A stretch of DNA of 64,000 nt from Oxyruncus cristatus (GCA_013399855.1 VXAY01002814.1:310001-374000), one strand, 5' to 3'. Shown: positions 27,001-42,000, numbered from the stretch's first letter. The notes: generated from the sequence alone by a model not told the origin. Program-made: numbers and translations.

Positions 27001-30000
27001 GCATACAAACCAGAACACTTTCTCTCAATTTTCAACTAGATGTTTATAATGTAATTATGTCTCCCTTTCAGGAGGTTGTTTTCCCTCCAGGTGTACTTTA
27101 CTTCCTCTACAACATCAAGCATAGATAGCGTAATCCTTTGGTTATCTGGACAGCACAGCCCTGTCTAGACGAGCTTTCCCCATCTGCTCTGAGGAAAAGG
27201 TCCTAGTCCAGAAGTAAAGGTCCAATGGACTGGATCTGGCTCTTGAGCAAGTTCCTAATGAGATCACTGACAGGCTGACAACTGGAGAAAGAATATTAAT
27301 TTAACATTTTAATAATTCAGTTACAAAATGGTGCAGATTTCTGCTAAAAGGAAATTATTAGCTGCTGTTCCACCTAACTGAATAATTGCAATCCCCAGAG
27401 TCTGTAATGAGAGCTTTTCGTTCCACATTGGCTGCCCTGAGACAAAAGCAACTAAAGCAACAGGTAATAAACAGGTTTCTTAAAAAAAAGATGGCATTTT
27501 TTAATTTGGCTCTTTTGCTTCAGCTGCTCTGTGCCTGTCTTTCAGAGCATAATGTGTGTGTTAGGTTTTGGGCATTTGAGAAATTCTCTATATGGCTTAA
27601 AATCATGTTATCTTAGCAGGTTCCATGACTTCTCATATTAATCCCTTTCTCTCTGCCTACCTGAGTGATTTCATTTTGCCCAGCAAGTTCCAACAAATAA
27701 AACCGCTTGAGGAACCTATTTTTGTTTTTGCCAATGGATTAAAACATGGCACATCCAGGAATGCAGGGCAAAAAGACCACAAAGAGAAGTTCTGAGAGAT
27801 CCAGACAAAGCAAGACACATCTTTCCACAAGGCTTAACAAAGAATGAGTGATGGACTTCTGCAGGTAACTACATGTTGTTTAACTACTTTGCCGTAAAAA
27901 ACTTTACGGTTTTTCCAGACAGCAAGATTTTTCAAGTGAAATTCATTGAAAGAAAACTAGTTGCCACTATTAACTACCTCGATAACTTTAGTCCTATGAG
28001 AACTGAATTGGAGTTACAACTTGTAAAGATTTCTTGGCTCATTCCCCATTTATGTACTAGCTATGAAGGACACACAACAGACGGAAGCTGATCAGAAAAT
28101 GGAACACGTGGATTTAACTGGTAATTTGAAACACAGAGATTTTGCTTTAAACAGAAATGCAATACATTTATACATGGAGGAAAAGCCACTGATAGAAGGT
28201 TAAACTAGGGATAGCTGCTTTTCTGTTTGCAACTCCCTGAGAAAATTACTCTTCCAAGGCAGGGTAAGCCCAAAGGAAATGTCTGTTTCCTAAAATAATA
28301 GCTGAAAGTTCTAGCCTTACCTTTCAGGAAACAGCAACCAACTGTTCTTCCTTTCCCTTCACAGTGAGTAGGTACAGGTGTGTATATACTAACATAAGTA
28401 TCTCCCATGATCGCTCTATTTCCATCCCTCCATAAGCTCCTCACAAGCCTTCAGCCCACAGGAAGACACTTTCCAAAAATACTGCACTGGAGGAGTGGGG
28501 CAGATTCGAGAGCATTTTCCACCATCTTCAGGAGAAACTGCTCATCTTATGACTCCAGCTTTTCTTTAACACATGTAGCTCAGGCCATGGGGAGCCTGTT
28601 CAGTGCCCAACCACCCTCTGGGGGAAGAACATTTTTCTCATATCTAACCTAACCCTGCCCTGACACAACTTCAGGCCATTCCCTCAGGTCCTGTCACTGG
28701 TCACCACAGAGAAGAGATCAGTAGATCAGTGTCTGCCCCTCTTCCTCCCCTCACGAGAAAGTTGCAGACTTCTACTCAGGTCTCTGTTCAGATTCTGGTT
28801 TAAAACAATCTCCACTCTTTAAAAGTAATTTTCTGTTCCAGCAATGAAGATACAAAAAACCCCTAATAAAAGGCATCAACGCTTGCAGTGACTGAGCTGA
28901 GCTACACTGACAGTTAGTGTTAATATTTGGATAGCCTTTGAGAGAGAAAGTTAATTGGGAGGAAACTGAATAAACACAGTCACTTCTTTAATGTGGCATC
29001 CACTGTATTTTCACAGGACAAATAAACAAATACTAAAAAAACAATTTTTTTTAATGTAGAAGGATTAATTTAAGGGAATGTAAGTATTTGACTTCAGAAT
29101 AGAATTGGTGGGAAGGTTTGGGAAGGAATGAATTAAATCTCAAACTATGTGATCAGATTCAGTTCCAAGCTTTCTTCCAAAGTTCAAACAGACTGAGCTC
29201 TGTGGAACTGATAAATATTCTGCATAAGCAGAGGAACATCCTCAATTTTGTCTCCAGTTGCTTTAGACATATGGAAATTCTTTTTCAAGCTGGGACCTCA
29301 GAACCAGGGTCCAGGTTCATATTCACTTTCTGTTCATCATCCATTGCACAGAATGATCTATTTTGATCAGCACTGGTCAGGTGGGTCCCAGCAGTTCTTG
29401 GGATTTTGCATAGTTTTTAAAACAAATGTTAGAAACAAGTGCAGGGGAAGAGAGAAAAATGAGGTGAAAAATTATGGCTGTCTGCTTGGAGCATGCCTAA
29501 ACCTGAACCGGGGGCTGAATACTTTGATCTGAAAACTGCACAGTAGAAGAGATGAGGATTCCAGAAGCTCTAGAAACCTGCTCCATTACTGCTTCATAAG
29601 AGTAAATCAAAGGTGCACAGTATATCACCGGCAAGGGTACTTTACCTAGTTTAGACAAACCCTAGGAAAGTCAAAGTAACAGTGGCTGAAAAGAGGACTA
29701 ACGTGTTAACCATGTCCACAAATAAGGTCTGTAGGGCTGGAAGCAAGGTTGTAGTGAGAAAGGCACAGGCAAGATTTTCAGATAGAATAGTTACACATTA
29801 AAAAAGTCTGTAAAACAGGCAAATGACTGAAGCAGATTGATGAGGAGAATAAAGAATCCCCAACTCCTGGAGGCTGCAAAACACAAGTCAAACACATCTG
29901 TCAGCTAAAGACATAGCTGACAGTTGATAATGCCTTGGGGCTATGCATGGCCAGACCACCTCTTCAGGTCCCTCTCAGAGACCTCCTCTGCCCCCATGGC

Positions 30001-33000
30001 TATTTAATTAGTGCAGTGACAACACAATTTTGATAGTGTTTACTTTCAGATGTAGCATTCACTCTGTTATACTCCTTTCACGGAAATTGGAAACAAAGCC
30101 TATGTACACCAGTGAATGTCAAATTGCAATTAGGCAAGCATAATTTAAAAATAAAGATGTGTTCAACAGCTTATTGACTAGCCCTGGTAAACTATGTCAG
30201 ATTTAACAACTTCATGATTGTGACTCTCTCTCCAATGTAAACGCACAGTCTATGTTACACATGGGAGTGAAGTAGCAAGGACAAGCAGAGATGGGAGCAG
30301 AGTTCAGAGCAGCAGCCAACAAGTTGGCCTGGAGCTGTGAAACAGCTGGAGCCAACAGAAGCTGAAGAATCCTGGCAAAAGCAGATGGGCCCCTGGATGA
30401 GGAAGAAAAACAGGCAGGGTTGCCCATCAAGCAAAATTCCCTTTCCCCCTACCTCTCACTTCAGGAGGGGATGTTAGCCAGGAAGATACTAAAAACCGTC
30501 TGGAGACAGCAACCCTAGGGCCCACCTCAGATCCACATACTTGTCTCTCAACAATTTGCTATGAGAGAGAGAAACCAGAGAGACATTAGACATGCCAATG
30601 GTGTGCACATCTCCCATTGAGAGAAATAAAAACTAAAATAATTCAGGTCAAAGTGACCCAAAATAGATTAAAAACATTTCAGTTTGCTAGGTTACGTAGA
30701 AATTTTTCCTCTTGGGTCACTTTGACACCAGCTGTTGGTGGCCTGTGCATGCCCGGTGACGTACGGGATGTGAGAGTAGGTGTCTTATTGCCCATGAGTC
30801 ACTACAACATCTTTTCCAATTGCCACAGCACAACATGGGGTTGCTGTCTAAGCCATGAAGCCCTCTCCAAGGAGGAGATTCCAAGTATGATGTAGCCAAA
30901 ATAAAAATTTGAGGCTCTCCGCAGAAGCTCAGACAGATTCAACTGAATATTGAATTAAGTTACAGAGTGTTTTGAAATTCTGTTTAATTTTTTGCATGTT
31001 TTCCTCATCTGAAAAACAAGGAGACTTACGGGAAGGTGTTTGGATTTTCACTTGTTTGTTTTGGTTAGGGTTTGTTGACTTTAACACCTAATCTATGTGA
31101 AAAATAAATGTTTTAATAACATTTATTTAAAAACACAAAGCAAATTCCCAAAAATGACTAGCTAATGAACAAGAAAAATGACATAGGTATATATTGACTT
31201 TAAAATCAGGAAACAGTGCAAAAGACTTTCTCAAGTTCATGCAAGAAATGGGAAGTCAACCAGAATGAAGACTGAGCCGGTGATTACTACAAATAAGCAA
31301 ATCAAGTAGAGGTAGTACATAAAATTGCATTCAATAAACTTAGTGACACCCCTGTAATCCCTAGTGCAGGCCAGTATTCATTTTAGCTTAGAATGTTTCT
31401 AAAAATAAGCTGCAAGGTCACTAAAATGCTCTTAGACACTAGTATATTTTTATAAGTAACAAAGAAATTGGATGTTAGTTTTAAACTTCTATCTTTTAAA
31501 ACGTGTCAGCATAAACAGGACTGTGACATTCCAGCTTTCCTTTTTTCACTAACTATCTACCAGGTTTCTGGTAGACTTCTTAAAGCATACCTCCTTTTTA
31601 TTTCTCCCTATGAGCCAGGTGGATTGTTCTTCCCCAATTTAAATATTTCAACATATCAGCTGGTTCAGTCCTTAGGAAGGGCACGGTTGTTTCATCTGTC
31701 TTAGAGAAGCACCATAAGCAGTTTGTTATTTATCCCCTCCTTTTCAAAAATTTTATTTTCATGCGTCATTTTTTGGATGGAAAACCACTTCTCATTTTAT
31801 CACAGTCACTTCTCTCAGTAAATTTACACTTTAAAGCAGTCCTCCTACTGAAAAATAGCCTGCCTCTAACAAAATTTCTTATACTTACTCTTGGGCCAAC
31901 TCCTCCCAAAGGTCCAGCTGGTCCTACTTCTCCCTAAAAGAAATCAGGACTTCAATGATCTTGATATCAAGTCTCATTTAAAAAAAAAAAAAAAAGAAAC
32001 TGCACATAACCGTTTGTATTTATTTTATCGTCTTAAATTTACTTCATATGTGTTTGTATGAGTGCAAGTCTGATAGAAACACCGTAAGACAGACAAATTC
32101 ATTAGCCAGAAAGCCAAGACCTACGTAGATGCAACAAGAAGGGCTATGAAACTGTAGGTATACCTACCATGATAGCAATATTTTCACAATTTTGATCAGG
32201 TGGAGACTCAGCAATGATGGGCCAACCTCTGTCTGCCCTGCAGTTACACTATTGCAGCAACATTTGACACTAATGGCTATAAAAGCAGTGGGAACATTCC
32301 TGCTTTTCTCTTCTATTTGCTATGGCATTTTGCCAAGGTTTAACCCCTGTCTCTTCTCAAGGATGGAGGGAAGCTGGGGGTCAGGCTTGTCAGGTGTGTA
32401 AGAGAAGAAATGAGACACTGTGCCTGTGCTGTGCAGTGCACTGACACAGATAAGAACAATGTGGAACTGCAGTGTTAACTATTCAGGGTTCACTCATTGC
32501 ATAGTTACAGTATGAATTAGTATCAATTATGGTCCACTGTTCCTCCTCAATGTGGGAGATTTTCTCCAAGTTTTGGAGAAGGTGGTACACAACTTTTTCA
32601 ATTACAAGCAACAGGAAACAGGAATTAAGAAATCCTTCCAGTCTCCTGGCCTCTAACTAAACAGATCATTTTGCCACTGTTAGCTTTTACTCTCTCAATA
32701 CCTGTCATGGAAGCCCACAATATTGGTACTTACAAGTCCAGAGATCTATCTCCAGAATCACTAATTAAGTAATTTCTAATGTTAATTATTTTTAGCCTGT
32801 GAGACACAAGCTTCTATTTTTATGATGATGAATTAAGAATACTCAATAAATCTATAAGATGAAGAGCTACCTTTCTCCTCCTTCAGTTAATAGGGGTCTA
32901 ACTGTTTACTTAGGTGTATCCAGGACACTATAGTTAAATTGATATATGCTCTCCACCTCCATACTGACCCCCCCCTCTCCCCCCCATCTCCCCAGTTTAA

Positions 33001-36000
33001 CTGAAAGAACCACATCAGACTCTGGACATGTGTTACTTGAGATTCCACTGAAATAACTAAAATAAATAACATAATGGATGGACAGCCCCATAATGCTGCT
33101 AAAACCTCTTTGGAACACTTGCCAAAATACAAAAGAAACTTCAAATTTTACATGACAACACCATACACACCTAGCCATTGCTGTCAAACCCTCTTACCCC
33201 TACTAACTTTTTCTTTGAAACAATCTCCTGACTGGATAATATTTTGATCTTACCTCAACTCCTTTGGGGCCTTGTGGCCCTGAAGGCCCTCGGTCACCCA
33301 GAAGTCCCTAAACATCCAAACAAACACAGTGAAAACTTACATCAACAGGCAATCATATTGGTCTAGTTTCTCTCTTCTTATAAACCTGGACAAAAATGAA
33401 AAACTGAAGAAGTAGGTTTCATTTCTTACCACTGTTCATAGATTTCCCTTAGAAAGCCAGGAGAAGATGCAAAAGAATTTTAATACCTGCTGGAAAATTT
33501 CTACCACATAGATTAGCTGAAGCATTTTTCCTTTGATATTGTGAGAAGGAAGAAAATATTGAACTCCCAAAAGAACAGTTCCTCTCTTTTTAAACAGTTA
33601 AAGTACACCATCATACTAAGTTTAAAGCATCATCAATGTATAGATCATTGATTTAGGTAGTCTTTAGAATAACATGTGATGACAACATTGCAATGGAAAG
33701 AAACCAAAAACTGAATTTAAACTACTAGCTGGTCCAGAACTACGTGTGATTTTCAGCCCTTACTTTTCTGTCACAACTATAATCAGCTTCCCAGAGATAA
33801 AGCACCTTATCCTATGCTGACCTGGAGTTCTCATGACTGCTCACATCAACATTTTCAAAACTTCGTTAAAGTGACTTTGCAGCTAGCAGTGTGTCAAAAA
33901 CCTTGGGCGTCCCAATTACAGTGGTAACAACTGGGAAAAGCACTTGGCCCGGTGTAGAACAAAAGAAAACTTGTGTAAACATATTAATGTTCTGGGAAAG
34001 CTAAGCTAAACAATATCAGATAAAGCAACAAGAACAAAGAAACTGCCCTTCAGGAGAGATATGATTAGCCTCTGAAGAAAGAAATGGTGGGAAAGTTCTA
34101 AGTGTAAGCCTTATTAATTGCATACTAATGAAGCTGAAGTCTAGACAGAAGGTGCAGGCATTGGTCCAGTAACAATTTACTCAGCATGCAAAGTAAAACG
34201 GAAGAGAAAAATGGAAATGGCCACCTCAAGGTTCCAGTTTTCCTCAAAGAACAGATGAGACTGGAAAGGACTGGGGTGGACTGCTGTCTGACATACCAAC
34301 ACAAAAGTGACAGGAGGGTTTTCAGTAGCACTGTGTAAGTAATAATCTTATATAGTTAGTCATGGAATTTTTTCACTGACAGAACTGTTGTTTTACTCTA
34401 ACAGCAAAGCCCTTTAGGAGATTACGGCTTTCAGTACAATGTAATTGCACAGTGGAAATGGTAGCAACACTGCTACCATACACACCCTTCCACTGCACTT
34501 AACTGGATCCAGAAAAAAGCCCCAGATTGTAAACTGAATATTAAGACTTAATGAAATTTCCATCTCCTCTTTGAGGTTTCAGGCAACAAACAGAAAAATG
34601 AAGGTGGACATTACAGATGTGCCAAAGTGTTTGGAAAAAAACAGGGAGTCAGCAAATGGGGTATCCTGCATTTCACATATATAAATTCCCAGCTGACCAT
34701 CCCTTCCAGAAGGGGTGAAAGTACTAATAGCTACTTCTATTGAATGTGTTACACAAACAAACATAAGTGAACAGAGGAAGGAAGCTCTCAATTGCTTCCA
34801 TGGCACAACACACACCACTAGAAAAACTACAGTGGTAGTCAGCATGTTCTGACCATCTTTTCCTCTCACTTTTCTCAGTTAGAGAGCATAAATACTTGCA
34901 AGAATAACATAGGAAAGAACCTAAGTTATTTCAGAGCTTCTTAATAACATTCTTATTCCCTTTCTTTAAAAAGTACACGTTGTTTATTATTTTTTTTTAA
35001 TAAGCAGTGGATCAAGATCAAACACCTTCTAAAATACTGTTTTCCAAGCTGAGTAATATTCTGTAGACCAAATTACATAATAAATCCTTTGAACATTGAT
35101 TTAGAGAGGTCAGATATGCTGATTACTGCACTAATTTAAGGAAAATTTACAATCCAGAACTTCTACTGGCATTTAGAGACAGCTGATCACACTCAACAGA
35201 GCTTAAACTTCCCACCAAGAGGCTGAATTTATCACACACCAAATGCTAAAAAATAAAGCTTGCCCTGCCTTCTTGGCTTTTAAAATGGGTATTGCTTCTG
35301 AGGAAGCATAAACAAAAACATGAGGAAAATAGCAGCAGAGTGAGAAGAGTTCTCTAAAAATAAAAGCTGGAGGAAATTTTTTAGAATTGCAATCAACTCA
35401 AGACAGCTGGGGATCCCAAAAGCCAAACTCTTCCAAAGTTATGCAGCCCTTCTCCCTCAGCACGAGGAGCAGTATAAGAGTTTTTCCAGTTTGGTAATCT
35501 TTCTTTTAAAATGTAAGCAATCAGTTCTCCCTGATTAGGACAGGCTGTCTAAGCTTTTTGCCTCTAACACCAGATGTGCTGGAGAGGACTGGATCTTGCT
35601 CAGCTATGTATGTCTGTATCAAAGGAACACAGAGTCTTAAACTTTGTAGGCTACCTTTTAGTACCTTTATTCCTAACTCTGTGAAAAGGAAAAAAATTGG
35701 TAATGTTATGTATTAACCATCAACCAAATTCTAACAAAAGCACCTTGGATATAATGGGCAATAACACAATCCCAGTGAAGAAACTGGGCAGCAGGGATTA
35801 GATCTCAGTTACATCATTCATTTATCACCTTGGATGATTAAATCTGAACTGCAGTTCAAGAACTGTTGTATTTCTCTTCTTCTATTTCCCCTAGACAGTG
35901 TTTTTATTTAAGTGCTCTGGTAACTCAGAAACATAGAAGCAACTGCCACTGTAATGGTCAGACAAACTCATTCACATAAGGCAATATATACATACCAACA

Positions 36001-39000
36001 AGTTAGCAAAGCAATAAATCAGAACTGAAGAAAGGGGATTATTTGAGATGTTCTCCAGAATGATCCCCTTTGGCATGGAAGTATTGTTACAATCTTCCAG
36101 GAAAAAGTAAGACCATATCTTTAAACTATTTACTGCTCCCCATCCTACGTTTTCTTGAGCAGTCTGCCACAGAATTTCACAACTCTGTTGATGGAAAATA
36201 TTGCAATTTCCATGTCTGTTTGTTCATGGACAACCTTATGTTTTGTTCTTGGACAATCGTTATTGTTGGTCTTGCACAGTTCTTTTGCCTCACCAGTTTC
36301 TCCCTTCTGTTTTACCTAAAGCTCAAAAAAGCCCTTCATTGTGGTACAATAAATAAACTGCCTCCAGAATACAAGCATGTAAGTGTTCTTTTCTTCATCT
36401 AGTCTCACTTGATTGAGTCCTGGAATACAAATGCCCAGAACTGTACTACTTAGATAAAGCCTTCTCATGTTTTGTGCATTAATAAGACACCTTGCCTCAT
36501 GTGTTCTAGAATTTCACTTAATTTCTAACTGCTTTATTGTGCTTTTATTGCAGAGAGATTTGGCAATGTCTTTGGTCTAAGTTTACAGTAGGATTTATTG
36601 TTTTAGTCCTTGCATGAATCAATCTGAAATAACAGAAGTGGAACAAATCATCAAAAAGTGCAGTTTTTTAGATCATCCAAAGATGCTCAGCTTTGTTTCA
36701 TATACAAATTTCATTCCATCATATTTGTGACTATTTATCACAGAAAATACAGTGTAAGAATAGTCCTAAGGCTGGTAAGTGAGGAACTTCATTGGTGCTT
36801 GCCTTTCAACAACAAGAAGTCAATCTTTAGACATTATCCAGCTACCTTCCTCTAGGTTAATTTCTGACTCACCTGCACTTTTTGTATTAGTCTCTACAGT
36901 TACTATTAAAAAAAATAATTCCATATGTGCTTTTATCCAAATCTTTATTAAAACTCTATACATGTGAATTATTGCCTACGCTGGGTCTAAAATACTGGTC
37001 TACTAAAGAGCAGAAACTAAGTTATTCTGGTACAGTAATTTTTTTATATCTATTATTATATCCATAATTTAATCCAGCATGTGAATTTTACCCATTTTTC
37101 ATATCTTCAGCTACTATTTCTTTCAAAAACCGTTAAAAGCAGTTAGTATTACTCAGGTGGGACCTGAGTTATACAAAGATCTGTATGCGTTTTATTTAAA
37201 TACAGGTGAAACATATGCTACTTTCTAGCTACATAGGATTTTCTCACACTTATCTTGCCATTACATGCTACCACTCAACACAGTAATTACTCTCAGGACT
37301 GTTTGGACAGAATTAAACATTCAAATAACTTCCTCCTATAAATACCTGAGGCAAAATGCCTGTATTCTGACAGTAAGAGTATCTTCTCACAATGCCAGTG
37401 TCCAACTCTAATAACATTTTCCTCAGAGATTTACACTGTTTCCTGTTATTTTGAATAGGTTTTCATGTAATCTTACCTTAGGACCTTCAGGGCCATTTAA
37501 TCCAGGTACACCGATATCTCCTGGAAAACCCTAAAGAAATCATACAGACAAATGATTTGCAGAGTAGGAATGTTTCCAATGTACTTGTTTTGATTCTGTT
37601 GATTCATTTAACAAATCTGAATCACAGAAACAAGAAATAAATTTGTTCTACCATTCCAAATGTGTCAAAATTAATTAAGTTTCCTTGAAAGGACTTGGAT
37701 ATGTGACAGATTTTAGGCAGCTTTCATTAAACTCAATTTAGCAGATGTCAGTACAGATTTAATTTCTCTAAGCATAAGATTTTTATCCACTAAGCAATGT
37801 TTGAAATTAAATCATCAGACTGGTTTGGATGGACAACACCACAAAGCAGCCAGCACCAGGTCCTGCATTTATGAATTCAACTATTTTTTAGAAACAGTTT
37901 TGAGTGCAGCTGAAGCCCTTTAATCCTTGGCCACACTTTAAGGATGAGATCACTGCAAGATTAAGAAAAGGGTAGGAAGCCTTTAGCTTCCAAATCAGCA
38001 GGTGATAATCTAGATCTGGCTGGCAGTAAGTGAAGGTCAGCAGCATGTAGCATTACTCAGGATAGGCCTTTGTGAAATAGTGTATACTATAGTTCAAGCT
38101 GTTGTTAAGAAAAAGTAAATATGCACAGAAAATGAATCAACAAAAAATGATCACTGTGAAACATCTGGACAGTAGGCATTGAGTGGGACACCATGAGGAT
38201 GCCTCTATATCAGAGGAATTCAGTGCTACAACTGGATTGCTTTATAAGGAATGGGTGTATTTTAAAGGAAAAAAATGGTGCAGCTAACCCTTATGCAATA
38301 CTACAGTGAGTTAAATTCCACAAATATCCAAAGAAGATACATAATCTTTATGTTTTTAGATTAAAATGAAGCATTGGTAATTGACCCTTTAGTTAGCAGT
38401 CACCTGCCAAAATAGTATTTGATTTTGGTTTTTGAATAAACTACTAGATGTCATTAAATCTTGACTGTCTGGAAACAGCAAGACTGCCATTTCCCCTGAG
38501 CAAAATATTTATTACTACATCTATGCACAACCATGGCTTAACAGTAGAAAAAAAACAAGTTTCCTGCTTACATAATACAAAATCATTACAGATCAAAACT
38601 TACAAACATCCCTACTTGCATGCATACTTTTTTCAATAATGGAAATCAAAGCATCAGGCACGTTCAGAACAATTTAAAGAACATCTGATAGAGAACTTGC
38701 AGCATGAAATTCTCTCCAGCACCATAATGCAGGCTAAGTTATGTCATCATTAAAACTTCAAGAGTCACATTCTAGGTTCTCTGAGCAGCAGAGGTGTAAA
38801 AAAAAAAAAAATTGCCTCGCTAGGTGGGTAATAGTTAACCATACCCTATTCTTCAAAAACAATTGAGCTTCAAAAAAAGGTAAACATTTCTACTGATTAT
38901 TCATAACTAGCTGACATTAATTACCAAAAACTTACTAGAAAGATAGAGATAAATCATATCAGAGCATGAAATGTAAAAGCAAGTATTATTTTATCCTGAA

Positions 39001-42000
39001 CTACCATCTGTTTGCTTTCTATAACCTGGTCTTAACAGGATGCAGAGAGACTTAAAAATAAGGATTTAGATGGGATGCAAATATTTTTAGTCACATTTAT
39101 ATATTAAATAAAAAATAAATGTATAAACCAAAACATGAACCAGAATTATGATTTATTTTTTAAAATCAGGTTTAGTACTTGAATGCTAACGAGCATTAAA
39201 AGCCACTAAAGAGTAAAAACCCTCTGAGTTTCTAAGTGGAACAACTCTAATACCCAGTATTTCACAAAACATCACAGTGTTCTGTGATTCATTTCTTTTA
39301 CCATAAAGCAGCAATTACTAGTAAAGCTGTGCAACAATTCCAACGTGCCTCTAGGTGGCACAGAGCATATTATTTTCATGTGACCAAGGCATTGAGACTG
39401 ATACCTAAAGCACTCACTTGCATCACCCTTAATGTCTATTAGCTCATAAGAGGAGGTGTTGTGTTTTATTTTTAAATCCTGACCACTGTTATCTACTGGA
39501 ATACACTGAAGAGTTAGGTCAATTCTTCAGAAGTTTCTAACTCATCCTTTGTTATGTTTAAATTTGCTTGTTTACAGATATCAAATAGTTACCAAGGGGT
39601 GGGTTGTTTTGTATGTCTGTAAATCTAAGTTCCTAATATGTGAACAAGTGCAAAATGCTGACAGAGAGACAAGTTCCCTCATGAGAATAAACATTCCAGA
39701 AAACAATATGTCAAGAAAAATGTCAATTTACAAAGATTCTTATGCTTGTATAAGGGAATACATCTACGTTATTTATTTATTTGTATAAATTTTTCTAGAA
39801 AGAATTCAGTAAGTACTATGAAATGTAAGTTGACAAGTATTATCACAGAACAATAATAGTATTTGAAAACCTTCCCATGTCAGGCAAAGTCTTAGGAAGC
39901 AAGAGGGCTTCTGGCCTGAGAGCAGACACTAGCAATGCATTAAAAAATTTAAAATTCTCACCATTATCTTTTCTGTGAAGCTGGATTAAGATTTTTATTC
40001 TCAAGCACAACCATGGAGAAAATGCAGATGCTATGGCAGATTAGAAGCCTGTTTCCAAAATGTTCTCACATTTTTAATCCATTAAATAAGGGTAATAATC
40101 CAGGACACAAACAGTCACTTAAGACAACTCCAGAAAAAGAATAAACCAGAAAGAAGTTCTTAAAACACCTCAGCAATGGCACTTGCTATTCAGATGCCTA
40201 GTAGTGAAGTGGTATACATTTCTATCACTACCTAAATTTGCCAAGAGAGAGTCATTGAGCAGCCAGTTCCCAGTGAAGCAACTCCAGATTAAAAATTCAT
40301 TATTCTTCCATAAGCGAGAGTTTCCAGCTGCAACATAGTTTTCAGCAGAGACTACTCAAAACATCACTCGATATTATGACTTCTGCTAAGGAAATGCAAA
40401 GTGTAGATTCTTAACTTCCTGTCAGCCAGAAGTCTGGCAGCTCATAGTATACAAATTATTTTCAAAATATTGCTGCAGATGTGGCCTTTTGCCAGCAAAG
40501 CACTTTAGAGTTCACTGTATTTAATCAAAATAGAAGTGACATCAGAAAAATCTAAAGCACCAGCTATCTCAACACAAACTTGCTTTAACCTCACCATGGA
40601 AGTGTTGCTTTTTGTACTGAACATTTATATATAAAATTAACATATTTATTGTTTTCATTTATCTATATAATGTTTAATTAACAAAAGAATGCAGAGGTGA
40701 TCAGGTTGTTACTATGTTAGTGCATGTCTCAGTGCCTCAGAGATAATCCCTGTGAAGAAAATACAAAACACAGGAGGGTCACATGAACAAGCATTGTTCG
40801 ACATTTAAAAAGTTAAGATAAATCGAATATTTCTGCAAAATTAACACATATTCATTGGAAAAAAAAAAAAAACCAAGGTGTGTACTTATAGCAAGTAACT
40901 CTGGGAAAGAACCAGCTAAAGATTCTGTGCAAAAGCAAGTAGAAAGTATAAGCAATTCTACAGATTGCTTATACTACTTCAGATGTATGCCAGAACATGC
41001 AGTTAATTCAGCTGTTAAGTTCACTTTATCCCTATATTTCCTTCAAGTCCTCTGCATGCAAGTTACTTGATGCAATATTGAAACAGAAGAACTATGTTAT
41101 GACTACACGCATGGCACTGTTTGCACAAACTCAAAAAATCATGTGATAAGATAAAACATGCATTAAAAACAAAGCTTTCTTTCTTAAATGAACAACTTGA
41201 AGCCAGTGATTCACTTTAAAAATGTGTGCCTTTTTGACTGTATACTGTTATTTGAAGGTATCCTTCTCCTTTGTAATGCTACTGCCTTGAGCATGAGACA
41301 TAGCAGCTGAATCCCATATGAGCACCTTCCTGAAGGAATAAGCCAACGACCTCAGATCAAAATACTGCACAGCTGAAAAAAGTTCAGTTGAAGATAATGA
41401 CTAATCCTCTCTCTGCTCCAGATGAAACCTATTTATAACTCTCAGAGCACATCTGAAGACACGTCTGAAGAAAACTATCACCCTTATTTTGGGGGGATAA
41501 TTAAATGTGATTCCTAGAGCAAAATTTAACTATAAAATATTCTGAATACATGTGGAAGTCTGTTAAAAATGTATCTAATTACATTAACAATAAGCATTAC
41601 ATACTTCATTGCACACAGTAAATGCAGGCATTATGGGTTAAAGTGGTCAGATCAGCACTTTCCAGTTGTCATACCAATAAAATAAAGCTCTATAGAAAGT
41701 TCATATTTTGGCGGTTCATTGACAGATGCATGACAAAGCAGCAAAATGCGTAAACTGATGAAGAACATGCTCCATAAAGCGCTCACTGAATCTATCCAGT
41801 GGTTTGTGAGAAGCACGCATTCAGGCACGCGACAGACCCTGCCTCTGCAGCGACACACCCAGAAGAGAATTTGGCTCGACACTGCAAGACTTCTGCACTG
41901 AAAAAAAATGCATTTGGCAGCCAACTCTCATACAGCCGCCCAGGGAGCGAGCATGAAACCTCTGTCCCTCCCTCTGCTCTCTCCTGCCCATCAGCACTGC

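Larger units (their letters stand above)
26331..31888 (-). other. Intron E15-E16 with CR1 fragment and ERE-like palindromes
   Basis: 5558 bases. It holds the CR1-type fragment near 28.6 kb, the paired palindromes at 30645-30727 and a 7-bp hairpin at 27892-27909. The rest shows nothing notable. Confidence 0.8.

Noticed and set aside
27892..27909. CCGTAAA-AAAC-TTTACGG hairpin followed by T's, like an intrinsic terminator
   Set aside because: Rho-independent terminators are bacterial; in a vertebrate intron this is a short chance hairpin.
36070..36402. 110-codon plus-strand open frame (and others of 60-127 codons across the window)
   Set aside because: They lie in introns, have no recognisable domain or conserved composition, and are of the length expected by chance in 64 kb. 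I do not list them as genes.
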